DNA of 64,000 nt. It comes from Tieghemiomyces parasiticus (taxonomy: Eukaryota > Kickxellomycota > Dimargaritomycetes > Dimargaritales > Dimargaritaceae). Under the pieces are notes generated by a model. It saw nothing but the letters and a program-made list of their open reading frames with translations, was not told where the DNA came from and searched no databases. Each line of letters begins with the position of its first letter. Position 1 is the stretch's first letter. The stretch spans positions 1 through 64,000 of the forward strand of contig JANBPT010000136.1 of NCBI GenBank assembly GCA_027575765.1, written 5' to 3'. Shown here one piece after another: positions 8,529 through 18,496 of this stretch. The position numbers and the translations under genes are program-made.

Positions 8529-11138
8529 TTACAGGTCCGACTTAAACTGCCGCAAGATGGCGTGGATGGTACTACAAATCTGCTGGGCTTCCTCGGCGGT
8601 TGCTGCCTCCAGGTCGTACGACTTGTTACCGTGGTCACGGATGACCATGAGTTTGAACTTGCGAGGTGCCTTGCGGTTGAGGTTGCACGACTTGATGGCG
8701 CTGATGTGATGAACAGAGGTCTTGACGCTATCAAACATTTGGCGTTGTTCGGATGGGCCAATGTGGATATAATCGCCGTCGATGATGAGCTGGCGCTCCT
8801 GTGCGGTGAACATTGGCGTGCGGCGGACGACGATGAACTGGCAGTAGACCTGCTGGTGGTGAGAGTGCATGACCGTATGCGTGCCCAGGGCAGCCGAGGT
8901 CGCTTGTAAGTAGGTGGACGGAGCCAAGTGGCCCGCTCCCCCTGAAAGCAGCGGAGGTGGCATCGAAGCCTGCTGGTGCGGTCCGCCCGACGGGGTACCG
9001 CCCAGATTGGCGGAGCCAGTCCCCGCAGTGGCGGCGGCGATAAGCGGCGGGGTGAGGGGTAGGATATCGTCCGCCCCACCACCTCCGACGCCAAAATACG
9101 AATCGGGCATAAGTGGGGCTGGCTGCAGCGCCGCCTGCTCAAACAGGGCCGAGAATGGCCGGAATGTCGCGACCGTGTTGCGATAGAGGTGGAGTTCGGT
9201 GACACGGGGCATTTCGTGGAGGGTGACCTGGAGGTCGAGGGGCTCGCGGGTATCGGCGGTGGTGAGGATGTGCTGGGTACTATCGAGCTGCCACTTGCTA
9301 CAGATACGCTGGAGGATCTGGCTGAGGGTTAACGAGGCGTCCATGCTCATGGTGGTCGTGCGGAGGGATTCAAGGGTAGAGTGAATGTGGACCTTGATCA
9401 GGCGGTTGCCACCCGGGGCGACGGGGAGGTGGAGACCTACGCGGGGTCCGATGGTACTGGCAGCGCGGAGTGGGCTGCCTCGCAGGGCGGCAGCGGCGCC
9501 CCGGGATGGGGTCCGAACAGGCACGGAGCGAACCACAGCGGAGAGCCCCGCTGGTCCCCCTACTGAGCACAAAGCAAACTGATCGGCGCCAAACTTGGCA
9601 ATCTGACGGGTCCGGTCGAGGACGGGGAAGTCCTCGTCGATGGATCCGTCGTCCTCGACCATGCGGACGTTCCAGCGCAGCGTGACGAGTTGGTCGGTGG
9701 CCAGCTCGGGTTCAACGGCCTGCTCAATATACTCAAACAGGGTGAATCCAATCACGTCCTCCACGGTGGCATTACGCTTCATGGTGATGCGAAGGGACCG
9801 TTTGGATTCGGTCGCGTGCGGTAGAAATATTTCGAGAGGGAGCGGGTTCACATCGCCTTGGCCACTGAGGGCCCGGTAGCGCGCAGCGAAGGGGTTATCC
9901 TTGCTCTTATTGTCGTCGGTCAGTAGACGGGTTAGGCCTGACGCGGGTGGTGAGTCGGGGTCGTCAGGGAGGTCAAGAAGAGAGAGGGGGCGGCGCTCAA
10001 ACTCAGGTTCGTCCGGTTCCGCCTCGGCCTCCGAAGACAATTGTAAAGGCACGGGGCGTGAAGGGGAGAGAAGGACAGAGTGACGGGCCGCCGGGCCACG
10101 ACCGTCGTCGGTCGGATCGGCGGACTCTACCTTAACGGGGGACGTCAGGTCTTGGCGTGCGCCGACTAGGGTCGTCGGCTGGGCGTGGTGTCCGGATCCC
10201 AAGTCAGCTTCCAGGTCGATTCCGTCGTCGCTCTCCACACTGAGTCGGTTGGGGTTCCGAGTGGCACGGGAGGGAGTCGTGGGTGGATAAGGCGGGTCGT
10301 CCAAGTCGTCCGTTAGGAGATCCATGATATCAGGCGTCCTGGCGGTGAGGTCGGCAGCGAACGCGTCAGTGCCCGTGAGGCTATCAGTTGGGTCCGCTTC
10401 CGCTGGCCTGGAAGCACCGGCGCGGGGTGAATCATGGGGCGGTAAGGACGGAGAAGCCGGCGGAGGTTGTTGCGGCGGGTGGGTTAGCGGCAGCGGCGGG
10501 ACAGGAGGTGCGGTGACCTCCGGTTTGTAAGGCTGGGTTGACGAGGCGTTGGTCGGTCGCCGGCCGCTACGCAAGGTACTGGAAGCCACGCTGGTGGACG
10601 CGGAAACATTAGCGGAAGATCCGGCGGTTGACCGGGCCCGGGACCAGCCTGCGGGCGGTGGCGGTGGATGCGGGCCATTAGCGTTCGAGTTACTCGGACT
10701 GGGCGGAACTGCGCCTGTATTCTTACGACTGGGTCTGCTGGTGGCCTGGTTCAACGGCACGGGCGGGGGGGCCCGGTGCTGACCACTCCGCGCCGGGATC
10801 TGACCGTCAGTAGCCGCCCGGTGCCGTGCGGTTGTTGTGGATTGGTGGTGGGCCGGCGGCCGGGTCCCCGGGGTGGTAGGCATACTCACCGCACTGCCCA
10901 CGCCGGGCCCGCTGTGTGCTGTCCGGTCGGCAAAGTAAAAGTCGCCCTGGAACTGAATGTTGGGTGAGATGATGTACTGCAGTTCCGGGGCAGGTCCCTC
11001 CCGCCGGATATATGGGTTCTCGAGAAGTTGGTGATTGGATGGAAAGGTGATGAGCCGGTCGCCGATCCGGTCCTCCGATTTGAGGAACTGAAGCTGAAGC
11101 TGGTACACCAGGAAATCTGGGTCCGTGATGAGCGACAT
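8529..11138 (-). CDS. SIN1: SIN1/AVO1-type TORC2 subunit (CRIM, Ras-binding-like and PH domains)
   Basis: A single open frame of 869 aa. The start is placed at 11138 because MSLITDPDFLVYQLQLQFL matches the conserved SIN1 N-terminus. The frame stays open upstream to 11330, but that part reads as untranslated leader. Residues ~60-410 are a low-complexity Pro/Ser/Arg-rich linker. A CRIM domain (~415-530) opens with NPFAARYRAL and contains EDDGSIDEDFPVLDR. A Ras-binding-like region lies at ~575-650. A C-terminal SIN1-type PH domain (~760-868) opens with YCQFIVVRR. SIN1 is the TORC2 scaffold whose CRIM domain presents AGC kinases to TOR and whose PH domain binds membrane phosphoinositides. No introns are needed. 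It shares a 760-bp divergent upstream region with the DUF89 gene. Confidence 0.94.
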   Translation of the reverse strand: MSLITDPDFLVYQLQLQFLKSEDRIGDRLITFPSNHQLLENPYIRREGPAPELQYIISPNIQFQGDFYFADRTAHSGPGVGSAVSMPTTPGTRPPAHHQSTTTARHRAATDGQIPARSGQHRAPPPVPLNQATSRPSRKNTGAVPPSPSNSNANGPHPPPPPAGWSRARSTAGSSANVSASTSVASSTLRSGRRPTNASSTQPYKPEVTAPPVPPLPLTHPPQQPPPASPSLPPHDSPRAGASRPAEADPTDSLTGTDAFAADLTARTPDIMDLLTDDLDDPPYPPTTPSRATRNPNRLSVESDDGIDLEADLGSGHHAQPTTLVGARQDLTSPVKVESADPTDDGRGPAARHSVLLSPSRPVPLQLSSEAEAEPDEPEFERRPLSLLDLPDDPDSPPASGLTRLLTDDNKSKDNPFAARYRALSGQGDVNPLPLEIFLPHATESKRSLRITMKRNATVEDVIGFTLFEYIEQAVEPELATDQLVTLRWNVRMVEDDGSIDEDFPVLDRTRQIAKFGADQFALCSVGGPAGLSAVVRSVPVRTPSRGAAAALRGSPLRAASTIGPRVGLHLPVAPGGNRLIKVHIHSTLESLRTTTMSMDASLTLSQILQRICSKWQLDSTQHILTTADTREPLDLQVTLHEMPRVTELHLYRNTVATFRPFSALFEQAALQPAPLMPDSYFGVGGGGADDILPLTPPLIAAATAGTGSANLGGTPSGGPHQQASMPPPLLSGGAGHLAPSTYLQATSAALGTHTVMHSHHQQVYCQFIVVRRTPMFTAQERQLIIDGDYIHIGPSEQRQMFDSVKTSVHHISAIKSCNLNRKAPRKFKLMVIRDHGNKSYDLEAATAEEAQQICSTIHAILRQFKSDL

Positions 11139-11898
11139 GGTGCCGATGGCCGTGGGCGGGTGGAAAGGCGACGATACAAATACAAAGCGTTGGGCCACCA
11201 AAGGTGACGGTGAGGTTAGCGTCGGCAGGCACGGAATGGACAGGAACCCTGTACAGGATGAGCTAGGGTAACTGGGGGGAGGTGTAGTCCATAGACAAGC
11301 ATACCAGGCCTGTGGATCGCATACATGCAAGAAAGGTTAGTAAAAAGTCGTGTACGCTGTGCCAGACCGCCACTGTCTGGCAGAGGATAGAGTTGAAATT
11401 CTGACCAGCGACGTGAACGCGGCAACTGAGGGGCCGACGCTCAACAGTCACGCCTGCATTCATTCCATCCGTACGTCTGGCAGAGTCAGCCCTTCTCTAC
11501 CACTCAGCGGGAAGGCTGGGTAGCGCTGACATTGGACTTCTTGTAGCCTTTCTCGAAGCTGTGTGAACAAGCAGCTATATCCCAAGCGCCAATTGGGGAC
11601 TAGTCAGCCCCTTGTTAGACCTCCCGACTCCAGTCCGCCGGGCTTCTGTGGGCCATATACCGGAAAGAGTCCTACTACCACCTATCAGGCACAGCGGACT
11701 GGGTAACGTGTCCCTATCGATGATACCGGCCCTCTTGGTGGCTGGGAACCTTACGGGCCGGCTATGCTTACTAAGGCTATACTCAGGTCTGCTCCCCTTA
11801 CCCACTCCGTACGCTCACTTTACAAATCTGATTTCTCTGAGCCCTGGCTGTCTAGCCACACGCCTTTTCCCTTCTAGTCTGCACTACCTCACAACACC
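11139..11898. promoter_or_regulatory. Divergent intergenic region between SIN1 and the DUF89 gene
   Basis: This 760-bp head-to-head spacer must hold promoters for both flanking genes. The pyrimidine-rich stretch just before 11899 is probably the leader of the DUF89 gene. No clear TATA box was found for either gene. Confidence 0.5.
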
Positions 11899-13269
11899 AT
11901 GGCCACGCCCGCTCACCCGCCCCGCCCGGCCCTCAAGGGCGAGAAAGTGGGCACATTCGCCTACCTGACTATCAAGGACCGCCTGCCTCAGATCGTCGCC
12001 AAGGTCGTCGACCACCTCTACCGCACCTACTCGTCACTGGAAGAGACTGGGGTCAATGCGGCACGCATCCGCGAGGCAAAAGTCGTCATCGAGGAGCTAG
12101 GCCGCCTACGCTACGAAATGACCACCGACAAGCCGCTGACACCCATCCCAGCCGACAACCAGCCGGACCATGAGGTGTGGAACCGCATTCTGGCCACGGA
12201 GTTCCCTGGGGCGACATGGTTCTCGGCCACTTGGCTCTTCTCCGAGTGCTACATGTACCGCCGTATCTATCACCACTTCGCGGTAACCACGCAGTGGCGC
12301 GATTTCGACTTTTTCGCCGAGCAGAAGGAGTCCACCTTCCATGCGTCCCATCAGGCAGTTGGCGTGCTGGCCGATCGCGTACTAGCCCTGTGCACTGAGG
12401 CCCAAAGCGACAAGGACCCGGCCGCCGAGTCCCGCCGCGTGGCGTTCACTGAACTAGCGCAGGCGTCGCTGTGGGGAAACCGGACTGACCTGTCCCTCCT
12501 GGTCAATCTGAACCTGGCCGATATCCACAGCATCCAGTCCGGCACCGAGGACATTGCCGACTTTGTGGTGGTGAACCAGCTAGCCACCTGGTGGGACCGT
12601 TTGAGCCAGACACCGGCCGACCAACCGGCGGATCGGATCGACCTGGTTCTGGACAATTCCGGCTTTGAGGTGTTTGTCGATATGGTCCTGGCGCACTGGC
12701 TGGTGGCCGCCGGGTACTGCGGCAAGGTGGTGTTCCACTGTAAAGCCATACCGTGGTTCGTGTCGGATACCACTATCGCGGACTTCCACTGGGTGGTCGA
12801 CACGTGTCGTGACCGGTTCCAAGCCGCCCAGATCACCGACGCTGCGCACCTTGACGGTTTGGTAACACTGGCCACCCAGTGGCAGGCCCACCTTGATGCC
12901 GGCCGTTGGGAACTCCAGGCCGATTCATTCTGGACCTCGCCGTACGCCTTTCACCATCTCCCGAGCGCTGCCCCGGCCTTATTCACCGACTTGCAGCGCT
13001 CAGCTGCCGTGGTGTTTAAAGGCGATTTGAACTACCGCAAGCTGGTCTACGACTGCGAGTGGCCCCTCACGACCCCATTCCCCGAGGCACTCGGCCCCCT
13101 CGCTCAGCCCGGCACCGCCCTGCCCGTGGTCGCCCTCCGGACTTCCAAGTGCGATCTCATGGTCGGCGTCACCGAGGGCCAAGCGGAGCAGCTGGATCAG
13201 CGCGACTCGGACTGGCTGGTGAACGGCAAGTTCGCAGTGATGGAGGTGAGCCTGCCCTCGTCGGATTAG
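11899..13269 (+). CDS. DUF89 / ARMT1-type metal-dependent damage-control phosphatase
   Basis: An intronless 456-aa frame with a good ATG context (CACCATGG). The N-terminal helical half contains FAYLTIKDRLPQIV and WLFSECYMYRRIYHHF. The C-terminal half has the Asp/Asn metal-site motif LDNSGFE (~251-257), VVFHCKAIPWFVSD and KGDLNYRKL (~374-382), all hallmarks of the eukaryotic subfamily III of DUF89 (human ARMT1, yeast YMR027W). Known members are Mn/Co/Ni-dependent phosphatases acting on sugar phosphates such as fructose 1-phosphate, with a proposed damage-preemption role. A protein carboxyl methyltransferase activity was also reported for the human protein. The length matches the family (~440-470 aa). 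It is expected to be cytosolic or nuclear, since no targeting signal is visible. Confidence 0.93.
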   Translation: MATPAHPPRPALKGEKVGTFAYLTIKDRLPQIVAKVVDHLYRTYSSLEETGVNAARIREAKVVIEELGRLRYEMTTDKPLTPIPADNQPDHEVWNRILATEFPGATWFSATWLFSECYMYRRIYHHFAVTTQWRDFDFFAEQKESTFHASHQAVGVLADRVLALCTEAQSDKDPAAESRRVAFTELAQASLWGNRTDLSLLVNLNLADIHSIQSGTEDIADFVVVNQLATWWDRLSQTPADQPADRIDLVLDNSGFEVFVDMVLAHWLVAAGYCGKVVFHCKAIPWFVSDTTIADFHWVVDTCRDRFQAAQITDAAHLDGLVTLATQWQAHLDAGRWELQADSFWTSPYAFHHLPSAAPALFTDLQRSAAVVFKGDLNYRKLVYDCEWPLTTPFPEALGPLAQPGTALPVVALRTSKCDLMVGVTEGQAEQLDQRDSDWLVNGKFAVMEVSLPSSD

Positions 13270-14615
13270 AAGAGGGAGGGTTCCTCTTTATGGCCGGTGC
13301 TGTTAGGATGGAGTCAAAGATAACTAAACGGGCAGCATTGTTGTTTCCTGCAAATATCTATGGTTTGGACATGCTACCCATTATACGACCATTGACTTTG
13401 GGCTTAGTCGCTGGGAGAAAATTGATATTTGGCATATACTCTACGCGATTCGGAAGGAAGGATACGGGGCCCACTGCTATAGCAGGGGACCGCCGAATGT
13501 CACTGTCTGGACGACTAACGCATTCAGGGGCTGAACAGGGTTTCGTAAGAGCCCAGGAGCTAGTGACCCTGCATCCGGCCGGAACCTACACGTAGGGGGT
13601 GGGAGGCGGGGATTAACTAGCCAGTGGCAGTCGGACGAAGGGCCAACTGGGACGGGCTACCGCTTTGAGTAGCCGGGCCAATTTTTTCGACGGCTGCACA
13701 GGCGGCGATTTACACACCTTTCAGATGGCCCCGGCCGATTAAAAGCCCTGGCTGCCCTGCAGTAACGCCCGGTCCACCGTTGCGAGGCGAAGAAAGCCTG
13801 GGCGTCATAACCGCTGGATAGTACTCTCAGTTGGCTTGCTTTGTAATCCCGAGCGAGCTAGCTTTGGTCTCTGACCTTACTGTCGCCTGGTTGTCGATAC
13901 TCGGGCCGTGGGCAGACGTCTGGGGACTCGTGTTCCACTTACCCCTCCCCCCCTGCTATGCATGACCTGTCCTGCTCGGCCTCTTCGCAGTAGATGCCAT
14001 CAGCTTTCTTCGACAGCACCCAGGCACTGAGCCGTCGTGGGCGGTAGCCTGCAGCGCTTTGTTTGGGAGTGATCGGCGCGGAGTGGGCTCGCAAGGCCGC
14101 CCATCTCCAAGTGCATGGGCTCCGGCCCCGGTCCCAGCAGTCGTAAGCCCAACCCACCCCCCTTTCTCCCACCAGCTCCGGGTATGCCCTCTCGGTCTCT
14201 CCCACCCGCACCTGGGCCGTGTCCCCGCCAGCCAGACACGTATATGCTCACCCCGCACCAGCTCTCAAACCGCCCCTTGGTGTCCCCGCTCCTATGTTTC
14301 TGCTCCGGCCCTACTGATTATCTGGTCTCCCCCCGTGCTCGGTCGACCACCATGTTCCACAGCAGTTAGAACAAGTAACTTTCCCCGAGCCGTGTTCAAT
14401 CCTGTGTCTCTCTTTATCTTGTACATCTCTCACGGATCACCCGTGCGTGACACGACCTCTTTTTCTGACTCCGCGGCACAACTGACCTTCTCTGACATCT
14501 GTCCACTGTGTGCTCATCCCCCCTTCTAGTGTATGCATCTCCTCATTACTTAAACCTTTGACGTTACTCGAGTGCCGATTCCCCGTCTCTCCTCCTTCTT
14601 CACCATATTGCCGGT
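13270..14615. other. Intergenic region between DUF89 gene and PMT4
   Basis: 1.35 kb without a recognisable gene. The last ~500 bp are pyrimidine-rich (14140-14610), typical of promoter and leader sequence upstream of a strongly expressed fungal gene. Confidence 0.5.
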
Positions 14616-17222
14616 ATGGCCTACAGCGAAAAGCTCCGGCAGCGTAAGGCGGCCCCGTCCTCACTGTTCGGCAACATGTCGGACGAGGAGGACGACCTTG
14701 CACGCCAGCCCATCTTGACCCCGGAACTGGATCAGCGGAAGGGCAAGTATGGAAGTGCCGGCCGGGCCCGCGCGGATGGTATTGGCAGCGACGGGCTGCT
14801 AGGCCCCCTTACACGCCGCCAGCTCATCATTATTGTCATCATCACTGTAATCGCCGCCTACTACCGCCTGTGGAATCTGTCGCACCCGGCCCAGGTGGTG
14901 TTCGACGAGGTGCACTTTGGCAAGTTCGCGGGCAAGTACATCAACGGCACTTACTTCTTTGATGTACACCCGCCGCTGGCCAAGATGATGTTCGCTGCGG
15001 TCGGGAAGCTGGCCGGGTATGATGGCGTGTTTGACTTCAAGACCATCGGTCTCGACTACCTGGCCGCCAAGGTGCCCTACTACGGCATGCGCCTCATGCC
15101 AGCCCTCCTCGGGCTGCTTACTGTGCCCATCTGCTACCTGACCGTCAAGCAGAGCGGCCATTCCACCGCCGCCGCCGTGCTGGGCGCCGCCCTTGTCACC
15201 TTCGAAAACTCACTGGTCACCCAGTCCCGTCTGATCCTGCTCGACTCGCCGCTCATCTTCTTTACCACCCTCACTGTGCTCATGTGGACCAACTTTGGCC
15301 GCCACTTCAAGCAGCCCTTCACCTGCTGGTGGTGGACCTGGCTGGCCCTGACCGGTCTAGGCCTCGGCCTGACTGTAAGCTGCAAGTATGTTGGCTTGTT
15401 TTTAGTGGCTGCCGTGGGCGTGGCCACTATCAAGCAGATCTGGGACCTGGTATGCGACCTCGACCTCAGCTTTGCCGACGTGGTGCGTCAGGTGGCCGCC
15501 CGCGCCCTGTGTCTGATCGTGATTCCGCTGACCGTGTACGTCGTGGTGTTCCAGATCCACTTTGCCGTCCTGAGCCGCACCGGCGAGGGCGCTGGGTTCC
15601 TCAGCCCGGAGTTCCAGGCGACCCTCCGTGGTGGCCCCCAGAGCGAGACCTACCGCGACGTGTACTATGGGTCTAAGGTGCACATTCGCCACGATGCCAC
15701 CAACAAGGGCTGGCTTCACTCGCACCCGCACAACTACCCGGACGGCAGTAAGCAGCAACAGATCACACTGTACCCGCACCGGGACGACAACAACGTGTGG
15801 CTCATCGTCCGCACGCTGGAGCAGGAACGCCTGATTGCCAACTCCACCGAGCCCCGGCCGGCCCTGGACCCCATCCGCAACGGGGACTCGATTCGCCTGC
15901 TGCACGTCGGCACCGACCGTCGCTTGCACAGCCACGACGTGCGCGGTCCCCTCTCCAAGGCCGACTACCAGAACGAAGTGAGCGGCTATGGTTGGAAGGG
16001 GTTCGAAGGCGACGCCAACGACAACTGGCGCGTGGAGATTGTGGAGAACGACACAAGTGGGTTCAACACCAGCGGACAGCTCACGGCCATCAACACCCGG
16101 TTCCGCCTGATCCATCCGCTGCAGAACTGTGCCCTCTTCTCCAACGAAAAGAAGCTGCCCCAGTGGGGGTTCAACCAGACCGAGGTGATCTGTATGAAGG
16201 ACGCCAAGAAACCCAAGAGCACGTGGCGGATCGACCATAACATCCACGAGGCCCTTCCAGCCGACGCCCCCAAGGTCAGCTTTAAGGCCCCCAGCCTGCT
16301 CAGCAAAGTTATCGAGAGCACACGGATCATGTTCAGCGTCAACAACGGGCTCACCAGTTCGCACCCGTTTGAATCCCGGCCCGAGCACTGGCCCATTCTT
16401 CGCCGCGGCATCTCGTTCTGGACCACCGACCGCCGCCAGATTTACCTGTTTGGCACCCCCATCGTCTGGTGGCTGAGTACCCTGTCCCTTGCCGCCTTTA
16501 TTGTGTACCAGGTCGGGTCCCATTTTACCGACCTCCGCAGGATTACCACCAAGTGGGGGACTGTGCGTACGCGCTACACCCATGCGGCCGGGTTCGCCTT
16601 CGTGGCCTGGTTTTTCCACTTTGCACCATTCTTCCTCATGGATCGCCAGCTATTCCTGCACCACTACCTCCCGGCCCTATATCTGGCCATCCTGGCCCTC
16701 ACCTACACTTTGGACGCCCTCACCGCCCGCGTGTCTCGCCGCACCCGTCAGCTCGTGTTTGCGGCCGTCTTCTTCCTGGTCCTCCGCCAATTCTACCAGT
16801 TCAGCCCTCTCGCCTACGGCTCCCTCTGGTCCCGCACCCAGTGCGAGGCCATCAAATGGTTCAAAACGTGGGATTTCGACTGTAAGATCCCGCCTATGGA
16901 GGAGGTGGTCGTGGGGACCAGCGTAGCGTCAGCCGCCGGGGTGGCTACCTCGGCCGTGTCGGGTGCCGGGTTCGATACCGCCGCCGTCAAGTCCGCCGTT
17001 GCCGCCGTGAGTGCCATGGCTACCTCTGTTGCCGCTATGGCCGCCGCCATCGCCGTTGGTGAGGGTGGTGCGGAGAAATTGAACATCGCTGCTGCCAGCG
17101 TGCCCAAGGCCCCCACCGTGAAGCGTGATGAGCAGCCCATCGCCGCTCCGGCCGTGCCTATCATCGCCAAGGCAGCTGCCAATGCTCACCAAGCACCTGG
17201 TCAGCTCAACCAGGTGGACTAG
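14616..17222 (+). CDS. PMT4: Protein O-mannosyltransferase, PMT4 subfamily
   Basis: An intronless 868-aa multi-pass ER membrane protein. It transfers mannose from dolichyl-phosphate mannose to Ser/Thr of secretory proteins. The first TM segment (LIIIVIITVIAAYYRLW, ~70-85) is followed by the luminal loop with the catalytic acidic pair in VVFDEVHFGKFAGKYI (~93-108) and FFDVHPPLAKM. ALVTFENSLVTQSRLILLDS follows. Three MIR repeats lie at about 350-405, 420-475 and 490-545. Assignment to PMT4 rather than PMT1/2 rests on the VPYYGMRLMPALLG, RPEHWPILRRGISFW and DRRQIYLFGTPIVWW strings. Residues ~765-868 form an Ala/Val-rich tail not usual for the family. Neighbouring genes give no operon-like information. 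Confidence 0.94.
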   Translation: MAYSEKLRQRKAAPSSLFGNMSDEEDDLARQPILTPELDQRKGKYGSAGRARADGIGSDGLLGPLTRRQLIIIVIITVIAAYYRLWNLSHPAQVVFDEVHFGKFAGKYINGTYFFDVHPPLAKMMFAAVGKLAGYDGVFDFKTIGLDYLAAKVPYYGMRLMPALLGLLTVPICYLTVKQSGHSTAAAVLGAALVTFENSLVTQSRLILLDSPLIFFTTLTVLMWTNFGRHFKQPFTCWWWTWLALTGLGLGLTVSCKYVGLFLVAAVGVATIKQIWDLVCDLDLSFADVVRQVAARALCLIVIPLTVYVVVFQIHFAVLSRTGEGAGFLSPEFQATLRGGPQSETYRDVYYGSKVHIRHDATNKGWLHSHPHNYPDGSKQQQITLYPHRDDNNVWLIVRTLEQERLIANSTEPRPALDPIRNGDSIRLLHVGTDRRLHSHDVRGPLSKADYQNEVSGYGWKGFEGDANDNWRVEIVENDTSGFNTSGQLTAINTRFRLIHPLQNCALFSNEKKLPQWGFNQTEVICMKDAKKPKSTWRIDHNIHEALPADAPKVSFKAPSLLSKVIESTRIMFSVNNGLTSSHPFESRPEHWPILRRGISFWTTDRRQIYLFGTPIVWWLSTLSLAAFIVYQVGSHFTDLRRITTKWGTVRTRYTHAAGFAFVAWFFHFAPFFLMDRQLFLHHYLPALYLAILALTYTLDALTARVSRRTRQLVFAAVFFLVLRQFYQFSPLAYGSLWSRTQCEAIKWFKTWDFDCKIPPMEEVVVGTSVASAAGVATSAVSGAGFDTAAVKSAVAAVSAMATSVAAMAAAIAVGEGGAEKLNIAAASVPKAPTVKRDEQPIAAPAVPIIAKAAANAHQAPGQLNQVD

Positions 17223-17711
17223 GTGTTTTTCGGCCCCTCTACGTACGGGAGGGGGGAGGGCGGGGAGCTGTACATGGCGCGCGTTTGTGAACAGACTCCG
17301 CACCTTTTTTTTTCTCCTCATGATTAACCATGGACGGGCTGACGCTGCCTCACCACCCTCATATTCACCTAGTCATCACCCAATGACCTCGTTTGGTCGT
17401 TGTTTTTATCAGTCTGCCGCCACATCTCGTCATCCCTTAACAGGCCCCGAATACTGACTTTTTCCGGCCTGTACCCACTATTCGTATCGTAACTAATTGA
17501 CTCGCAATCCTAAAACTCGGGCATTGTCACTTCAAGCTATTTTAATAGCGCTCTATTATGGTGCGTTCTCTACGATGAAGGATGCTTAAATTTGAATATA
17601 TAACTTTAGGAAGATTGTAGCATTCAATTGACAAAGGGATTCCCTATACTATATCGGCAGAGACAGAGGCAAAAAGGTTATGTGTTTAACTAGGCCGCTG
17701 TTGGTGGAGGC
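17223..17711. other. Convergent spacer between PMT4 and ASF1
   Basis: 489 bp, AT-rich toward its right half. It probably holds both 3'-UTRs. No gene was found. Confidence 0.5.
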
Positions 17712-18496
17712 TTAGTTGGAACCGGCGAGCACAGAGGAAGGCCCCACGGCGGCAACGGAGACATCCTCCATCGCGGTATCCTGTTCGCCCGCAGTCGATG
17801 TACCCTCCGTCATGGCACCGCTGTTGCCATCGGTGGCGCTCTCTCCGACCTCACCGCCTTCCACACCAGCCGGGGTATCCCACTTGATATTAAACCGCGT
17901 CACCCGCGGTTTCTCAGCGAGCACGTTCCGCTGGACCTTATCAAACGCTACGGTCTCGGGCGGGTTCTCCCTGAGCTCCTCCTCGGTATACTCGTTATTG
18001 ACGTAATAGCCGACGCGGACAAACTCTTCATTCTTGTAGGAGCAGGCGAGGATGATGACTGTGACGCCCAGAATGTCCTCGGGTTGCAACGACTCAGGCT
18101 TGGGCGGGTCCGCCGTCAACGCAAACTTGTTGACACCCACGGGGACAGGACCAACGAGCACCGACTCGAGCTCTTGGTCCAGGAGGGAGTTATCGGCGGA
18201 ACCGACGTAGATGAGCTTGAACTCGAGATCTGGGCGGGTGTGTGTAGGTGGAAGGAGGAAAAAGAGTAGAGAGGGTGTCGGGGTTAGTGGCGAGGTCCAG
18301 ACGGCTGAATGCTTGCAAGTGTAGGTCCTATCCCGGAACACGGGTCGGGGTGGATGTAGGACGGCATGGTGGGAGGTCCAGACTCACCATCTTCCAGCTC
18401 CTGCAGGCACTCGAAGGTCACTTCAAAGTGATAGGGGTTCTGGAACGCTGTGGGGTTGTCCAGGATTTTGATGTCGGTGATGTTGACGAGACTCAT
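17712..18496 (-). CDS. ASF1: Histone H3-H4 chaperone ASF1
   Basis: Two exons on the minus strand, 18496-18388 and 18229-17712, with a 158-nt phase-1 intron, encode 208 aa. The N-terminal ~155 residues form the complete immunoglobulin-like ASF1 core: [39 protein letters not shown] across the splice junction, [47 protein letters not shown], and [20 protein letters not shown]1 binds H3-H4 dimers in the nucleus and passes them to HIRA or CAF-1 during nucleosome assembly. The C-terminal tail (~50 residues) is Glu/Ser/Thr/Ala-rich and short compared with the long acidic tail of the yeast protein. The intron falls inside a codon of the ELEDD strand, so the spliced product is unambiguous. Confidence 0.97.

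Noticed and set aside
11139..11330. 64-residue N-terminal extension of SIN1
   Set aside because: Open in frame, but the conserved SIN1 N-terminus starts at MSLITDP (11138). The extension has no conserved features.
15402..16619. 405-codon open frame antisense to PMT4
   Set aside because: It lies wholly within the PMT4 coding sequence on the opposite strand. The GC-rich codons of PMT4 create it. It has no family motif.
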